Made by a program: the position numbers and the translations under genes. A DNA stretch of 64,000 bases from Schizophyllum amplum (taxonomy: Eukaryota; Basidiomycota; Agaricomycetes; Agaricales; Schizophyllaceae). Position 1 is the stretch's first letter. Every line of letters starts with the position of its first letter. The stretch lies in the NCBI GenBank assembly GCA_007026445.1, contig VDMD01000013.1, positions 434,001 through 498,000 of the forward strand, given 5' to 3'. Below are positions 9,899 through 21,882 of the stretch, in pieces. The notes below the pieces were generated by a model. It did no database searches. It was not told where the DNA came from and saw only the letters and a program-made list of their open reading frames with translations.

Positions 9899-12800
9899 TC
9901 AAGCGCGCGTAGACAGGCCGGCGGCAGGGGGTGGGGGTGGTGGTGGGTCACGACGGTGACGCGGAAACCCGGGCGGATCGTCGGGCGGCGTGTAACCGCG
10001 CGGACGGTGGGCGCGCTGCTTGTCGTGGCGGCGGCTCCGCGACTGACGATTGTCTGGCTGACTTAGACGGTCGAGCAGGGTAAGCTGCGGGGGCGGTGTG
10101 CTCAGGCGGCTGGCCAGGGATTGCCGGGGCGGAGGCGCGAGCTGGTCTGGTGTAATGTTAGGGACGGAGTGCTGAGCGACGTATTCCGCTGCCACGTAGA
10201 GACGCCCCCCAGAGATGACAACGGGAGGTGCGGCGGGTGACGCGTCGTTCCACAGAGAGGATGAGTTGGCCCAGCTGGCGGCGGACTGTGGGTCGAAGTC
10301 ACTGCCACTCCACGGCGACGCGGATGAGGTAGGCGTGGATAGAGAGTCGACTGAGTCCCATCCCGATGAGCCGGCACGGACGGCGGCGTTGGCGTGGCTC
10401 GCGCGATCGTGAGTGGGGGTAGGTGGCTGCGCCTCCACGCGACCGGGCGAAGGATGCCGCATCGTCGAGGAAGACGATGGGCCGGACGCGGAGTCATACA
10501 CAGCGCGCCAGGGGTACGACCAGGAGTCGGCTGCCGTGACAGCGTCGCGATAGACGGGCTCCGCGCACAACGAGTAAAAGCGAGCATTGAAGACACCGTT
10601 CTCCCCGCGGTCGCGGCCTTGATAGTCGTAGGTACGAATGCTCCATACGCGGCCCATCTGGCGCAGGACGCGCCTCGCGTCATCCGCTGTCTCGAACTGC
10701 AGATAGAGATTGTAGGGTGCGGCGCCACCGCCAGCACCTCGACGAGCCGGCCGTCCCAAGGCAGTGGTCAAGCGCGGGCGGTTACCCGGAACAGCTGCCA
10801 GCAAGATACGTAGGGCGTTCTCCAGATCCGCTGCGCCGACCCAACGTAGAATGTCGCGGACCACGATGTAGCGGTCGTCCCGCGGGGAGGGGGGTCGTAG
10901 CGGTGGGTCGATGGAAGAAGCGAAGGCACCTGGTATGCCAGGAGGAATCATGGTCCGCATAGCGCGTGGTGCGGAGGGTGGAGGACGGGCCGGGGGTGGC
11001 GACGGAGGCGTCGGCGCGGAGAAGACGGGCGCCCAAGCGGCCTCAGCCGTGAAGGGGGTAGGCGCCGGGGCAACGACAGGGTTTGCTGGAGGAATGGGTC
11101 TGGAGCCAGCGTCCTCCGTGCGGTCAACGGTCGCGCCTTGCACGACGGACTCCGAGTCTACCTCCATCGAGTCGACCGCGGGTCCTGCGGCGGCCAAACG
11201 GTCCCGACTGGCGTGCTCGTACAAAGGCGGAGGCGATGGCGTCCGTGGCGCGGGGGGTACGGGCTCGGCCATCGGCACATCATAGTCGAACTCGTCGTCG
11301 TCTGATTCATCCATCGTTTCCATGAGGAGGTCCTCGGGGTTGGCTACCGTAGAGTTGACCTCGACTGCAGCATCGCGCAGCGGTAGCTGGTGCGGGGCGG
11401 GGGGGGTAGGAACCGTGCCCGCTCGCGCCAGGGATCGTCCGGTCTGTGCAGTCGGAATGGGATATAACCAGATGGATGGTCGTAGCGCACGCGCAACTCC
11501 CTCCGAGTTGGGAATACCAAAGTACAAGGCGTTGGGACCAGGGAAGCCGTAGCGTTCGGGTTCGACGGTACCCGGGGGCGGAGCGTACCGTCGAGTCAAG
11601 TACACGATGCGTCGTAGAACTCGATCGTGGAAGGGAGTGAGACTGCTACCTCGCCGACGGCCGACCTGGCGATAGATGACCCGAGGCTGCCCGTTGATCA
11701 TAACATCCTCAGGCACGAAGGAGGTGGTACTGAGCGCGCCTCTCTGCATGTCGATCATGGTGGGGGGACGTATCCATCGCACGCGGGTAGGATCGATCTC
11801 CACGTAGTCCAACGCATAGCTGTAGGCCGAGGAGTCCCGACTCGGCACGAGATAGGTTACCCTTTCGTCGTCACTCTCGATCGAGATGACCTCGCCCGGC
11901 GCCGCTGTAGTGTAGCTTGGCGGGGCTTCGACGGGCACGGCGGAGGTAGTGGCTGTCGAGCTCGTCGTTGCCGCGCCGGGTCGGATGACCGTACTGCTGC
12001 TGATGAGGGTTCAGCTGCACGGATGGGCGTGGCAGGGCGAGGACGAGGGAGGAGGCGATCACGCATAGGTTCCCCGCCCATGGCAAAGCCGTAATTGCGA
12101 GGGTCGCCGTAAGGTATCTCCTCCTCCCGGGTAGGTCGGCCATGACGACGCGACACGATGATGCTGCCAGTATCCTGCCTGATTTCCCACAAAAACTGCC
12201 GCGCCATTCTTCCCACACCTCGTCGTAGTCGCGATGAACGTTCTGCTCCGTCCTCCATGACTCACTCCATTCCGTGGCCTCGTGAATAGGAAGCAGCGCC
12301 GGCGACTCCAGCCGATGGTTGATAAACACGGGGTAGCCGGCATGAAGGTAGAACCGAACCCACTTGGCAGGAGCATCGTGTAGCCAGAGGCCAAGGCGAC
12401 GTTGGTGCTCCCGTACAGGCGGACAAGAGACCAAGTCCGGCGAACCGGCATCGACGTAGGCGATAAGATCGCGCGTCATCTGAATGGCACCGTCTAAACT
12501 CCATAACCGTCGTACGAAGGTAGCCCACAGGTCGACAGCATCCTCGAACTGTGTCGCGTCTCGGAGATTCTGCCACTCCTCGACTGTAGGCATACGCGGG
12601 AAGGCGTTGCGCAATTCCTGGCAGAGGTTGTGTCGGGTACGCTCGCCCAGATCGATAAGGCATTGCGTGCCTCGCTCCGTCAAGGATTCCATTCGTGTCC
12701 GAAGGAAGCAGCAATATTCGAGGCGAGTCGCCCGCCTCTTCTCTCCGTTTCGGTGGACCACCAATCGATGAGCGGGCGTGTTTCATAGCGAGTAGAGGGG

Positions 12801-13266
12801 TCGACAGGATCGGGTCAATGGCTGCGGCCCAGCATAGGGCAAGCCGCCAGTATTGCGGATACCGGTAGCGTCGAATCGTCCGAACGAGCCGTCGATCCGC
12901 CGATCACGAGCATTGGTGGGCTGGCTCGGCCAAACGCAGTCCTCGTGGAGCGGACTTCGACCGGGGTTGAATGGTATGGAGGTGTGATTGGGCGACCATA
13001 GGATGTGGGAGTTATTCGCACCTCCGACAACGTGTAACGCGCGAACGACGGTATCCGATGGAAGGACGATGGGCAGTCCGTAGGCCAGAATCGGCTCGTC
13101 CTCGAATCCAGCGTAGACGGGTAGTCGCGGCGACGAGAAGTTCATAAAGAGGTAGCCGACATGGCGAGGCCAGATGGACGACAAGGAGATGGTGAGGGTG
13201 GAAGAAGGAAATTTTCCATCGATGCCACGTAGTATCGCCCAATCTTCCCACGATTCCCACGGTCAC
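9899..13266 (-). pseudogene. Accessory coding block of the gypsy element (frameshifted), with an RRM-like segment
   Basis: A roughly 3.4 kb coding block lies between the chromodomain and the 3' LTR, in the element's sense. It reads in pieces: about 13266-12783 (with VGYLFMNFSSPRLPVYAGF), 12764-12200 (LWLHDAPAKWVRFYLHAGYP), 12258-11940 (EEEIPYGDPRNYGFAMGGEP) and a 679-codon open frame from 11938 to 9899. The pieces follow in order with frame changes near 12780, 12230 and 11950, so one long protein probably decayed. The last piece has a folded-looking N-terminus (VTYLVPSRDSSAYSYALDYV), a proline-rich middle, and about 10600-10870 a segment (RYIVVRDILRWVG ... YNLYLQFETADDARRVLRQ) whose pattern resembles an RNA-recognition fold. 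Its C-terminus is P/R-rich. It has no transmembrane segment or signal peptide, so it is not a typical envelope gene. Function is unknown. Confidence 0.7.
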
Positions 13267-13285
13267 TCCTCGTCACGCCACTTCT

Positions 13286-14800
13286 CAACGCGGCAACTTC
13301 TTCAGCGCATGATACTCCTGCTTCAACTCGGGGGCGTTCCGTAGGTCATATTCTGACACGAATGAATCTTCGCGGGGCCGTAGTTCCTCCATCGCACTAG
13401 GTACATTCGGTTGTTGCCCTTTTTCCTGCGCGTTAACTTATGCCCAAGTATCGCTTCGACTTCGTATTCCTCCGTAGCCTCTATGATGTCGCGGGTAGGG
13501 GGAAGTTGAGTGCGATCGCCGAAACGAGCTGGAGACGGACGGTATCGTCGTAGATGTTCAAGGTTCAGGACGGGGTGCATGGGGTAGTTGTCTGGTAGCC
13601 GTAGCCTGTAGACGACCGGGCTGATCTTCTGAATCACCTCGAACGGTCCGATAGTACGCTGTAGGAGCTTGACACCTACGCCTTGCGCGTCGACGAGCTT
13701 CATCGTATGTGGGTTGACCATGACTAAGTCTCCTTCCTCGAGCTCCTGCACCGGTCGTCTGCGCTTGTTGTATTGCCGCGCTTGATCGTCCTGCGCACGG
13801 GCGAGCGCGTCGCGAGCTAGGCCTCTATGAAGCTCGATGCGTTCGGTGAATTCCTCGGCCTGCATGCTAGGTAAGAACGGTCTCTCCGTAGGGTCCGTGC
13901 CGGGCGTCATGAGTCCTGCAGAGTGCGTCGGCTCGAAACCCATAGCAAGAAGTTCGGCGTCTGTCCAGTAGAGCTATGCTTCGTCGAGTTGTAGGCGAAC
14001 GCCATATCGCTCAAGTAAGTCGACCAGCTCTCTCGATCTCCTGCGACGTACGCGCGTAGCATCGTCTCGATGGTATGATTGAGGTTCTCCGTCTGTCATC
14101 AGTTTGCGGGTGGTGAGAGGACGATAGGGCTAGCTTAGCGCCGTAACGGGCCACGACGGATTTCCAGAAGTCGGTGGCCCACCTCGAGTCGCGGTCAGAT
14201 ATCAGCTTCTGTGGCAGCCCGTACGGTTGACGACTTCTCGGAAGAATATAGCGGCGAACCCTTCGCGGTCGAGGTTTTATGGGTAGGCAGGATAATCGCG
14301 TATTTTGTGAGCTTGTCGACGATGACTAGTATGGCGGTGAACTTCTCCTCCCCCGACGCGGGTAACCCAGTAATCAGGTCGAGCGTCACGGTCTCGAACG
14401 GTCGATTCGGAATATGCGCAGGGCGTAATCCTCCCATCGCCTTCGTATGGTCTGCCTTGATCTTCTGGCAGATGTCGCACGTCCTCACGAATTCGACTGC
14501 GTCGGATCGTAAGGTAGGCCAAAAGAATAGTCTCGCAGGCGCGCGAGGGTGCGCTCCGGTCCGCCATGCGCGGCTTCGTCCCTCGACTCGTGGACCCAGC
14601 GGAGTATGAAGTTGACCATCGAACTCGGTACACATAGTCGTACCTCCCAATCAGCATTGAAGAAGTACAGTAGTCCTTCAGGTCCTCTTCGGTAATGGGA
14701 GGGCGTAAGGAGCGTGCTCGGGTTGGCCGCGCTCTCCTGGTAGCGCTCTCGGAAGAAGACATCGCTCTTGTAGCCTTCTACGAACTGCGAGACCAACCGA
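13286..14800 (-). pseudogene. Integrase and chromodomain, broken
   Basis: This is the DNA-integration half of pol. The zinc-binding N-terminus is split: HESRDEAAHGGPERTLARL sits in one frame (14485-14796) and RTCDICQKIKADHTKAMGG in another (14195-14650). The core begins with VTLDLITGLPASG, carrying its first aspartate, and continues with LVIVDKLTKYAIILPTHK; the rest, about 13950-14260, is interrupted by stops and frame changes. An intact-looking frame at 13323-13943 gives the C-terminal region (LEEGDLVMVNPHTMKLVD, VYRLRLPDNYPMHPVLNLEH) and a chromodomain start (YEVEAILGHKLTRRKKG, MYLVRWRNYGP). After that proline the rest of the chromodomain (SEYDLRNAPELKQEYHALKK) is found one frame away. Chromodomains guide integration to marked chromatin. 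The copy cannot make a full integrase without repair of several breaks. Confidence 0.9.
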
Positions 14801-17800
14801 GGATCGATCGAAAGTAGAAGCTGAGCCGGTGCTCGTCCAGCCGTTCCTCCCAGTCATTCTCATCCTTGGGTGACGAGACTCCCGCGGGGTACGACCAGTA
14901 GTCCCTGGGCTCGGGAACGTCCGCTAGAGGTAGGCTCGGGGCTCGTTCACGGGCCTCACCAGCGCCCACCTTGTCGACTACTTCCTCCGTTCGAGACCTC
15001 GCTGTATTGGCTGACGACGGAGCGTCCTGTGCCGCCTTCTCCAACTCTGCTCGCTCCTTCGTCATTTTCCGAGCCCGAGTGCGCACCGCGAAGGCTTCGT
15101 AACCGTCTGGTATCCAGCCTTCCATCTGACTGATACTCGCGGAGAACACGGCACGCTCTGCCGGCGCACTCGCCTTTCGATTCTCCGCTGCTTCTGCCTT
15201 GGCGCGTTTCATTGTATCCTGGATAATGGCTGCCGACTGAGGGTCCGCTGGCGAGCAATGATCGGGAATGCGAGGTAGGCGCGAAAGTGGATCTACGTTG
15301 GAATGTACGCGACCTGGTCGATGCACGATACGAAGTCCCGGATAGGCGGCGTACACTGCCCCCCAGGCCGCTAAGCGTCGATTCGTATTCTCGTAACTGC
15401 GAGCCCACTGCAGCGCGGCGTGATCCGTGACAAGCACGACCGCTTCGCCTTCGATAAAGGGTTGGAACCGGACCAGAGCTTCCTTAGCGCCTAAGGCTTC
15501 GCGTTCAGTGGCGCTGTAGTTACGTTCAGCTGGCTGCAAGGAACGGCTCCAGTAGGCGATCACGCGCTCGACATGCACCACCGTCGCATCGAATTCCTCT
15601 GCCCAAACATCCGTAAACGTCTCCGAATCGTCGTCCTTGAGCAACGTTGTGAACAGCTTTGGCACGGCCAGACCTTGGTCGTACGCGTGTCGTAAGCGCG
15701 TATAGGTCGGAGTATCCTTAAGGTCGCTGATGACGATAGGCTGAACTTGCTGCAGCGCGGCGCCTATGGCGAAGTCGGAGGCATCCGTGTACAGCCGGTA
15801 CGGTGATCCAGCGATAGGGTGACCTAGTACGGGAGCGGCAGCGAGGGCGTCCTTACATTGCTGGAAGGCAATGTCTTGCTCCGCACGCCACGACCATCGT
15901 ACGCCTTTCTTCAAGAGCGCGAACAGCGGTGATGCAATGAAGGAGTAGTAAGGAATGTACGCGGAGAAGTAAACCACCATGCCGAGGAATTTTTGAAGGT
16001 CGTGGACGTGCCGGGGACGTTCGAGTTGCAGGATAGCGGCTACCTTCTCCGCATGCGTAGATAATCCCAACCGTGATACCTTCTGTCCTAGTAAGAGAAT
16101 GCTCTCATAACCCACATGACATTTCGGAGGGGACAGAGTGATGCTCGCCTTCGCGATCGCGCCGAGAACCTTGTCGAGGTGAACTAGATGATCTTCCCAG
16201 GATTTCGAGTAGACGACTATGTCGTCGATGTAGACCAGGGCAAATAGCCACAGGTACGGCGCGAGCGCATTCTGCATGAGTCGTTGGAACACCGAAGGCC
16301 CATTACGCAGGCCGAAGGGCATCCTCCGGAACTGGAAGAGACCCAAATGACAGCGGAACGCCGTCTTCTCCTTGTCACTCTCCTTCATGCGCAGCTGTGT
16401 GAAGCCGGCTAGCGCATCAAAGGAGGAGAGCACCGTAGATCCCGAAAGAGCTTGAACGATTTCATCCTGACGAGGAATCTGGAACGAGTCGCGCCGAGTT
16501 CGTTCGTTGAGCTTCCGATAATCAATTACGCATCGTGCCTTGCCGTTACGGAAGACTACCACGACGGGGAAACCCCAGGGACTCGTCGATTCTTCGATAA
16601 CTTCTTGCGCAAGCCAGTCGTGCACTTGATTTTCGATGATGACACGCTTGGCGGGAGAGGCGGCGTAGTTGGGTAGGCTGACCGGCAGCGCGTCCGGAAC
16701 AAGATCAATCGGTACCGCGGCTGCGACGTCTCCAAGCCGCCCATTCACACCGAAGGCTCCGACGTGTCGCTGTAGCAGTTGGTCCAACTGAGGGCGAATA
16801 TGATCAGGCACGTCAGGACCGATATCAATGTCCAAGAGTGTCGCTGGCTCGGGAGGAAGTTCCGTCGTCTTCGGTCCCCAACGTTCATCCTGTACTGGAG
16901 TAGGGGCTCTTCCCATGGGTACCGACATTGAGACAGGCTCAGGCTCGGCTGCCGACGAAGGAGGTAGCTCTTCCATCGCATGCACACAAGCAGCTATGGA
17001 AGAGGCGGCAGCGGACAGTCGCTCCTTGTCCTCCGTACTCCTAGCGGCGTCCAGGTCACGGTCGGGGTTCAGCAGTAGGCCGACGACGTCGCCCTTTTTG
17101 ATAATCTGAGGTCTCGACGAGGGGTTAGCTATCGGTATGCGAGGGTCGGCGACGTCAATCCAGGTAGTCGGCGAAGCCATGAGCGAAGCATCCATGCCAG
17201 CAATAGCGACTTTCTCCACCAGCCAGTCTGATCGTCCTTCGAACGGTCCGGTCACGGGTACGTTGTGCACCGCCCCAGGTTCCAAGATGTAGTCTCCAGA
17301 AGATACGACTTCGGGCGGTCCGCCTGGGAAGCGCCGAGATCTCGCGCGCGCTCCCGCCTTCGTCTTCGGTAGCCTATAAGCACGGGCGTTATTGGCGCGG
17401 CGCACTTTGAACCCTGGGTCCTCGTAGCGCGCAGACGACGCGAACAATATCCTGCCGGAGTTACCCACGGTGACGCGGTGCGTACCGGACGCAGAACGCT
17501 GGACTCCCAACTCGTAGGTAGTTTGGAAGTCTTCGCCGAGCAACAAGGGCACTCGCATCCCACGTACGACGTACGCTTCGACGTCGAAAGCGACTGATTC
17601 TTCCCCTTCCGTAGGCGCATATAAGGTGAAGCGCACGTAGCCTAGGACCTTAGTTCGACCGGTAAGATGATACAAACGCATGCGGGCGCCTTGCTTGATG
17701 ACTGGAGGGCGTCCCCACGATTTGATTTCGTCCTCTGATATAAGGGTGATGTCCGCGCCCGAGTCGAGTCGTCCCACTATGGCAGGTGAATTCAAGGAGT

Positions 17801-19270
17801 TGGCGTGGACCGTAAGTTGCAACGCGCGAATGCTCTCTGCGGCGAATCCTTCCGGAGCGTGACGAGCTTTGGTGGCTTCGTAAATGACGTCCGCGAGTCT
17901 TCGACACTTCGCTCGCCGTACGCGGCGCGGTAGTTCGGGGGCGTCGCTGACGACCATGGCTTGTTTACCCTTCGACGAACTCGAGGGCTTGTCCGCTTTC
18001 TTGCCGTTGTACGCGGAGTCACGACGACGATGTTGCGAGTTGCTGAGCGGGATCCGAAGTCGCGAGTCGTGTGTGGTTGCCTCATTGTACTCAACGGCGG
18101 ATTCTGTCGCGTCGCTGACGCCGCTACTGCTTAGGGACGGCTCGTCCTCGTCACACCTCGAATACGCTGAACCTTCCATTTCGCTAAGCCACTCGCCAAA
18201 CATAACATCGTACTCTGCGTCCTGCTCTCGTATCTCGGCAATAGACACTTCCCTATCCACCCTGTTCAGCTCGTAAAGTTTCTTCCACTGATTGAAGTGC
18301 GGGCAATCCAACGCGAAGTGGTTGGGGCTGGTGCAGATGTAGCATCCACCCTTGGGTGGACGACGGCTCCTCACGGTGTCGATCCGTTCGAACTTGTACC
18401 CCTTCTCCGTGCGGCCCTTGGGCCATGCGTCCTCCGGTACATCAGCCACTCGTATGCTCTCCCTTCTCACAGGTCGTTGGGCGGCAGCTGGATTCATCGC
18501 GGTTCGATTCGCCGCGTGCGCTTCGGCGTCCCATACTTCATCGACCTGATAGTCCTGATACGCAGGATCGACCTCCTCCGCCGCGACGATCCCAATGTCA
18601 AACTCGACCACGTTACCCTCGCGATTGGTAGGCCGCCGGAAGGTCGAACCGGTCGGCGCGATACGGTTGAATTCACGGAAGGCAGGCGCCTTGAGCGCAT
18701 CATGGAAGGCCTGCAACAAGACTTGCTGTAGTTCCCGCGCCCGATCAAACATCTTCGCCACGGTGTCGCAGTTCGGAAAGGTTTCGTGCAGGTAAGTCGC
18801 CCAAGTGAACGGAGCCGTGAGCATGAGCCGGGCCACGACCGTAGTTCCGTCGGTGGCGTCAGAGAACAGGAATACATGGTAGAAGTAGCGGCGGCGTAGG
18901 AAGGATTCCGGGCTCTCGCGTTCGTGACCTCGTTGCCGGAAGCGCATAGACTCGAACTCGAAGGTGCGACTCTGTATCCATTGCTTGGTGAGGTACCGAG
19001 CGCGCAGTCGGGACAGAAGCGCGTGTAGGCTGCTGGTCATGTCCTGCTGCTCCTCGAAAGGTAAGGTGATGAACCACTGCTCGGGGTCTCCCGTCCACAT
19101 CTGGGGAAGCAACTTGGCCATTTGGCTCCGCACCCTTCGGCCCAATATCGCCTTCCTGGATATCCGGCTGAAGTAGAGGATGATGTCTCGGCCATCCCAC
19201 GACGGTAAGTCCGATAGGTTGAAGGTGGTCTTGAAGCGGTACTCTTCTTCCTCGTCCTCCTCCTTGCGCG
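14778..19270 (-). CDS. pol: Gag C-terminal part - protease - reverse transcriptase - RNase H
   Basis: A continuous open frame of at least 1,455 codons. It starts within the conserved gag region (LPSWDGRDIILYFSRISRKA, about 19150-19210, TWATYLHETFPNCDTVAKMF) and contains a CCHC zinc knuckle (CYICTSPNHFALDC, about 18310-18350). Next come an aspartic protease active site (VGRLDSGADITLISEDEI, about 17740-17790), RT with the catalytic YIDDIVVYS (about 16200-16230) preceded by RRMPFGLRNGPSVFQRLMQ, and RNase H with LYTDASDFAIGAALQQ and TDHAALQWA. The conserved gag residues upstream of 19145 are already in this frame, whereas the N-terminal gag lies in an overlapping frame. No internal stop was seen. 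It would supply cDNA synthesis, but integrase is broken downstream. Confidence 0.95.
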
Positions 19271-21592
19271 GTCGTCGCTCAGGCGGGCCTGATTGTGCTG
19301 CGGCGGGGGCGGGCCTCCGCCTGGCGGCCCTCCTGCTCCCGTTCCGCCTCCGGTTCCTCGACTAGGCCCAGCGTGTCCTCGGCCGAACGCTGGTGGTTCT
19401 CCACCCGGAGGTCCGCTACCTTGAGGGTACGCGGGCGGTTCGCGTGGAGGAGGAAGGGAAGATGGTACTGGTTCTCCCTTCCGCCCGCGTTCGTAAGGGT
19501 CGCCCATCCCTCCCAAATGCGGGGGAGGGTCGCGCCGGCGGTCACGGCCCGTGCCGAAGAATCCTAGACCTTGCGTGATGTTCGACGCGACGGTAGTAGC
19601 GGCGGCGTCGGTCTCGCCCGGGACTGCGACTGGTTCTGCTTCCCGTCGAGAACTCATGACGAACGTGGGGTTAACAGATCGTTGACGCTCGAACAAGGGC
19701 CCCCCACTACCCGCCTGACTAGCGCTGTCTTCAGGAGTAAGACTCGCGAGTGAATCCACGGTGTGGCTGCGCTGGCGAGGAGGCTTGGTCAGAGGTGCCG
19801 AGATGAGTCCTCCCGGAAGCATGGGTAGGCCGGTTCCAACGGCGCGACCTAAGGAGCTCAGCGCGTCGTGTTCGCGATCGCGCGCATCACTTCTGCCGCC
19901 GCGATCCCTGCTACCCGAACCCGAAGCTGCCGTAGGCGCGAAGCGCACGTTGCCCGTCCTCATAGTACTCAACAGTTCCTCCTCCGTCGCCACCGTTTCT
20001 CCCCGCGAGGCCTTCATAACGTAGTTGAAGACGCCGTCATCAGTCACAGGTAAACGGCGATGCGCGAGTACAGCTGGCACGACGACACGACCCGCTGCAA
20101 TATCCTCTTGAAGGTGCTCGGCGTACTTCGGACTCGCCTCCTTCATCTTCTCGAAGTACTCCGGTCGGGCCGCGAACTTGGCCAATTCCTCCCGCATGGT
20201 TCCGTCGCGAGTACGCATCTCTGCGACCGACGACTCCAAATCTCCCGAGACGATGAATTCGGGGTCCACCTTGTCCGTACGGGCCTTCTGCATTACAGCG
20301 AATAGCTCTTGAATGTGACGACGGGCTTGCTTAGCTCGAGCGCTTAATACCGCCGCTACGGCAGAGACCTCCGATCGTCCCGAACCGACTTCCAATCTGC
20401 GGCAGAAGCGGAAGTCCTTGTCCAGGTGGAATTTGTCGTCGGTGGTCTTGTCGAATAATCGCTGTAGTACGCTTAACACCTGTTCAGTGGCGAGGACTAT
20501 ATGGCCGATACGATCAAGGGCCGCCGCTTCCAGAGAGTACCAGCCATCAGCTATCTCGTTCGCGGGCTGATTCGAATCGTCCACGTCGTCGTCGTCGTCG
20601 GAATCCGCGCCCATCTTCAACACATTCCTGCGCGACCACTGCGACTCGGAGAAGGCTCGCAACGCGTCCTCGAGAGTTCCATCCCAGACATAGGCGCGGT
20701 GCGGCGTCGACCATCGGATGTAGGCATTGCGGAGCAAGCGCGTAGATTCCAAGGATAGGCCCGGCAGGCGCGAATTCTTAGCTCCCCATCGCTCGACCGG
20801 ATCCTCCATCCCTTCCTTCCAACTCCTATGATAGCGCGCGACCGAGTCCTCGATTGGCTCGATTCGCAATCCTGTCCATCGCATACTTCGCGTAACATAG
20901 AGCAAAGGGTATTGCTTCGACCCTTCCGGCTCCTCCATTGATGGTCCCCGGACAGGAGGCGGCGTCGGTGCAGCCGCGCGCTGCTTACCCTTGCTAGCGG
21001 CGATGGCGGCAGTAACTGAGTCATCCGGCCTAGGCGAGCTAGGGTCAGGAGTGGTGTTACGAAGGAAGGACAGACTCGGCGTGGGGGTAGTTTGTCTCGT
21101 CGGCGTCGGAATGCGAGAGGGAGATCGCTTCCGTGCCCTGCCTTCCGTCTCGTCTCCAGGACCCGCCTTGATCGTGAGGGCGGGAGACACGTCAGCCGAG
21201 GGGGCGCCACGGTTAGCCGGGGGCGTAAGGAAGGGCTGTTCTGACTTGGACGAGGAGGGAGTGGAGGGGTGAATGATCGCGCTTGCTCCGGCGGACGTTT
21301 CATCGCCTCGTTCCTCGCTTGACGAAGGCGCGCCGCTGTCGAAGAAGGACTCGCCCAAGGAAGGGGCTGAGGGCGACGACGTCGATCCCGTACTCCGACC
21401 TCCCGTCCCCGTGGCTCCACCTGATTTGTTGGACGTAGGAGTGATCGCTTCATTAGTCCCGACCGCGGGCGCGTTCCCTGAACGTGTCTTGGCTGGCGTA
21501 GCATTGGAAGGCACTCGGGGGTTCGTTGCTCGTCGACGACCGCCCCCCACTCCTTGAAGCGAAGGCTTCGGTTCGTTCTTGCTGCCGGCCAT
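19037..21592 (-). CDS. gag: Gag N-terminal polyprotein region
   Basis: An 851-codon open frame from ATG at 21592. It begins with a long disordered region rich in S, T, P and G, followed by a helical segment (DGWYSLEAAALDRIGHIV, RRHIQELFAVMQKARTDKVD) and another P/G-rich stretch. From about 19270 to its stop at 19037 this frame gives low-complexity nonsense, while the overlapping frame carries conserved gag sequence. Translation must therefore change frame near 19270, or a one-base indel has split an originally continuous gag-pol. It is the structural, particle-forming part of the element. Confidence 0.85.
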   Translation of the reverse strand: MAGSKNEPKPSLQGVGGGRRRATNPRVPSNATPAKTRSGNAPAVGTNEAITPTSNKSGGATGTGGRSTGSTSSPSAPSLGESFFDSGAPSSSEERGDETSAGASAIIHPSTPSSSKSEQPFLTPPANRGAPSADVSPALTIKAGPGDETEGRARKRSPSRIPTPTRQTTPTPSLSFLRNTTPDPSSPRPDDSVTAAIAASKGKQRAAAPTPPPVRGPSMEEPEGSKQYPLLYVTRSMRWTGLRIEPIEDSVARYHRSWKEGMEDPVERWGAKNSRLPGLSLESTRLLRNAYIRWSTPHRAYVWDGTLEDALRAFSESQWSRRNVLKMGADSDDDDDVDDSNQPANEIADGWYSLEAAALDRIGHIVLATEQVLSVLQRLFDKTTDDKFHLDKDFRFCRRLEVGSGRSEVSAVAAVLSARAKQARRHIQELFAVMQKARTDKVDPEFIVSGDLESSVAEMRTRDGTMREELAKFAARPEYFEKMKEASPKYAEHLQEDIAAGRVVVPAVLAHRRLPVTDDGVFNYVMKASRGETVATEEELLSTMRTGNVRFAPTAASGSGSRDRGGRSDARDREHDALSSLGRAVGTGLPMLPGGLISAPLTKPPRQRSHTVDSLASLTPEDSASQAGSGGPLFERQRSVNPTFVMSSRREAEPVAVPGETDAAATTVASNITQGLGFFGTGRDRRRDPPPHLGGMGDPYERGRKGEPVPSSLPPPREPPAYPQGSGPPGGEPPAFGRGHAGPSRGTGGGTGAGGPPGGGPPPPQHNQARLSDDRARRRTRKKSTASRPPSTYRTYRRGMAETSSSTSAGYPGRRYWAEGCGAKWPSCFPRCGRETPSSGSSPYLSRSSRT

Positions 21593-21864
21593 AATAGTAG
21601 GTGATTAAACACAAGGTAGGTCGTTAACGACTCGACGGAGAGGAGGATGGGGGGAAGAGTCAAGAGAGTCACGGCGACGATTAGCCGTCATTTGACGCCC
21701 CCCAGTCCTAACCTTCTCCTTCCTATCGCAGCTGATCCTCGCCTTCAACGGCGTGCGTTCCCTACTACGGGAGCGCGCGCGCGGCCGCTTCTTATCGATA
21801 GACGGTAGGCCGTTGATTCGACAATACGCGGCGCGCCATGTGGTTCTGGATCCTTTCATGACTT

Positions 21865-21881
21865 CCGCGGTCATGCCACCA
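21865..21881 (-). other. tRNA primer-binding site
   Basis: One nucleotide inside the 5' LTR the minus strand reads TGGTGGCATGACCGCGG. Starting with TGG, it could pair with a tRNA 3' CCA end. The initiator-Met type (TGGTAGC...) does not match fully, so the priming tRNA is undetermined. Confidence 0.6.
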
Positions 21882-21882
21882 T

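Noticed and set aside
10102..10737. 211-codon frame inside the retroelement
   Set aside because: Shadow of the accessory ORF in another frame, biased by its GC-rich codons.
9899..13266. Envelope gene of an endogenous retrovirus
   Set aside because: No signal peptide, transmembrane segment or glycosylation pattern in the accessory block.
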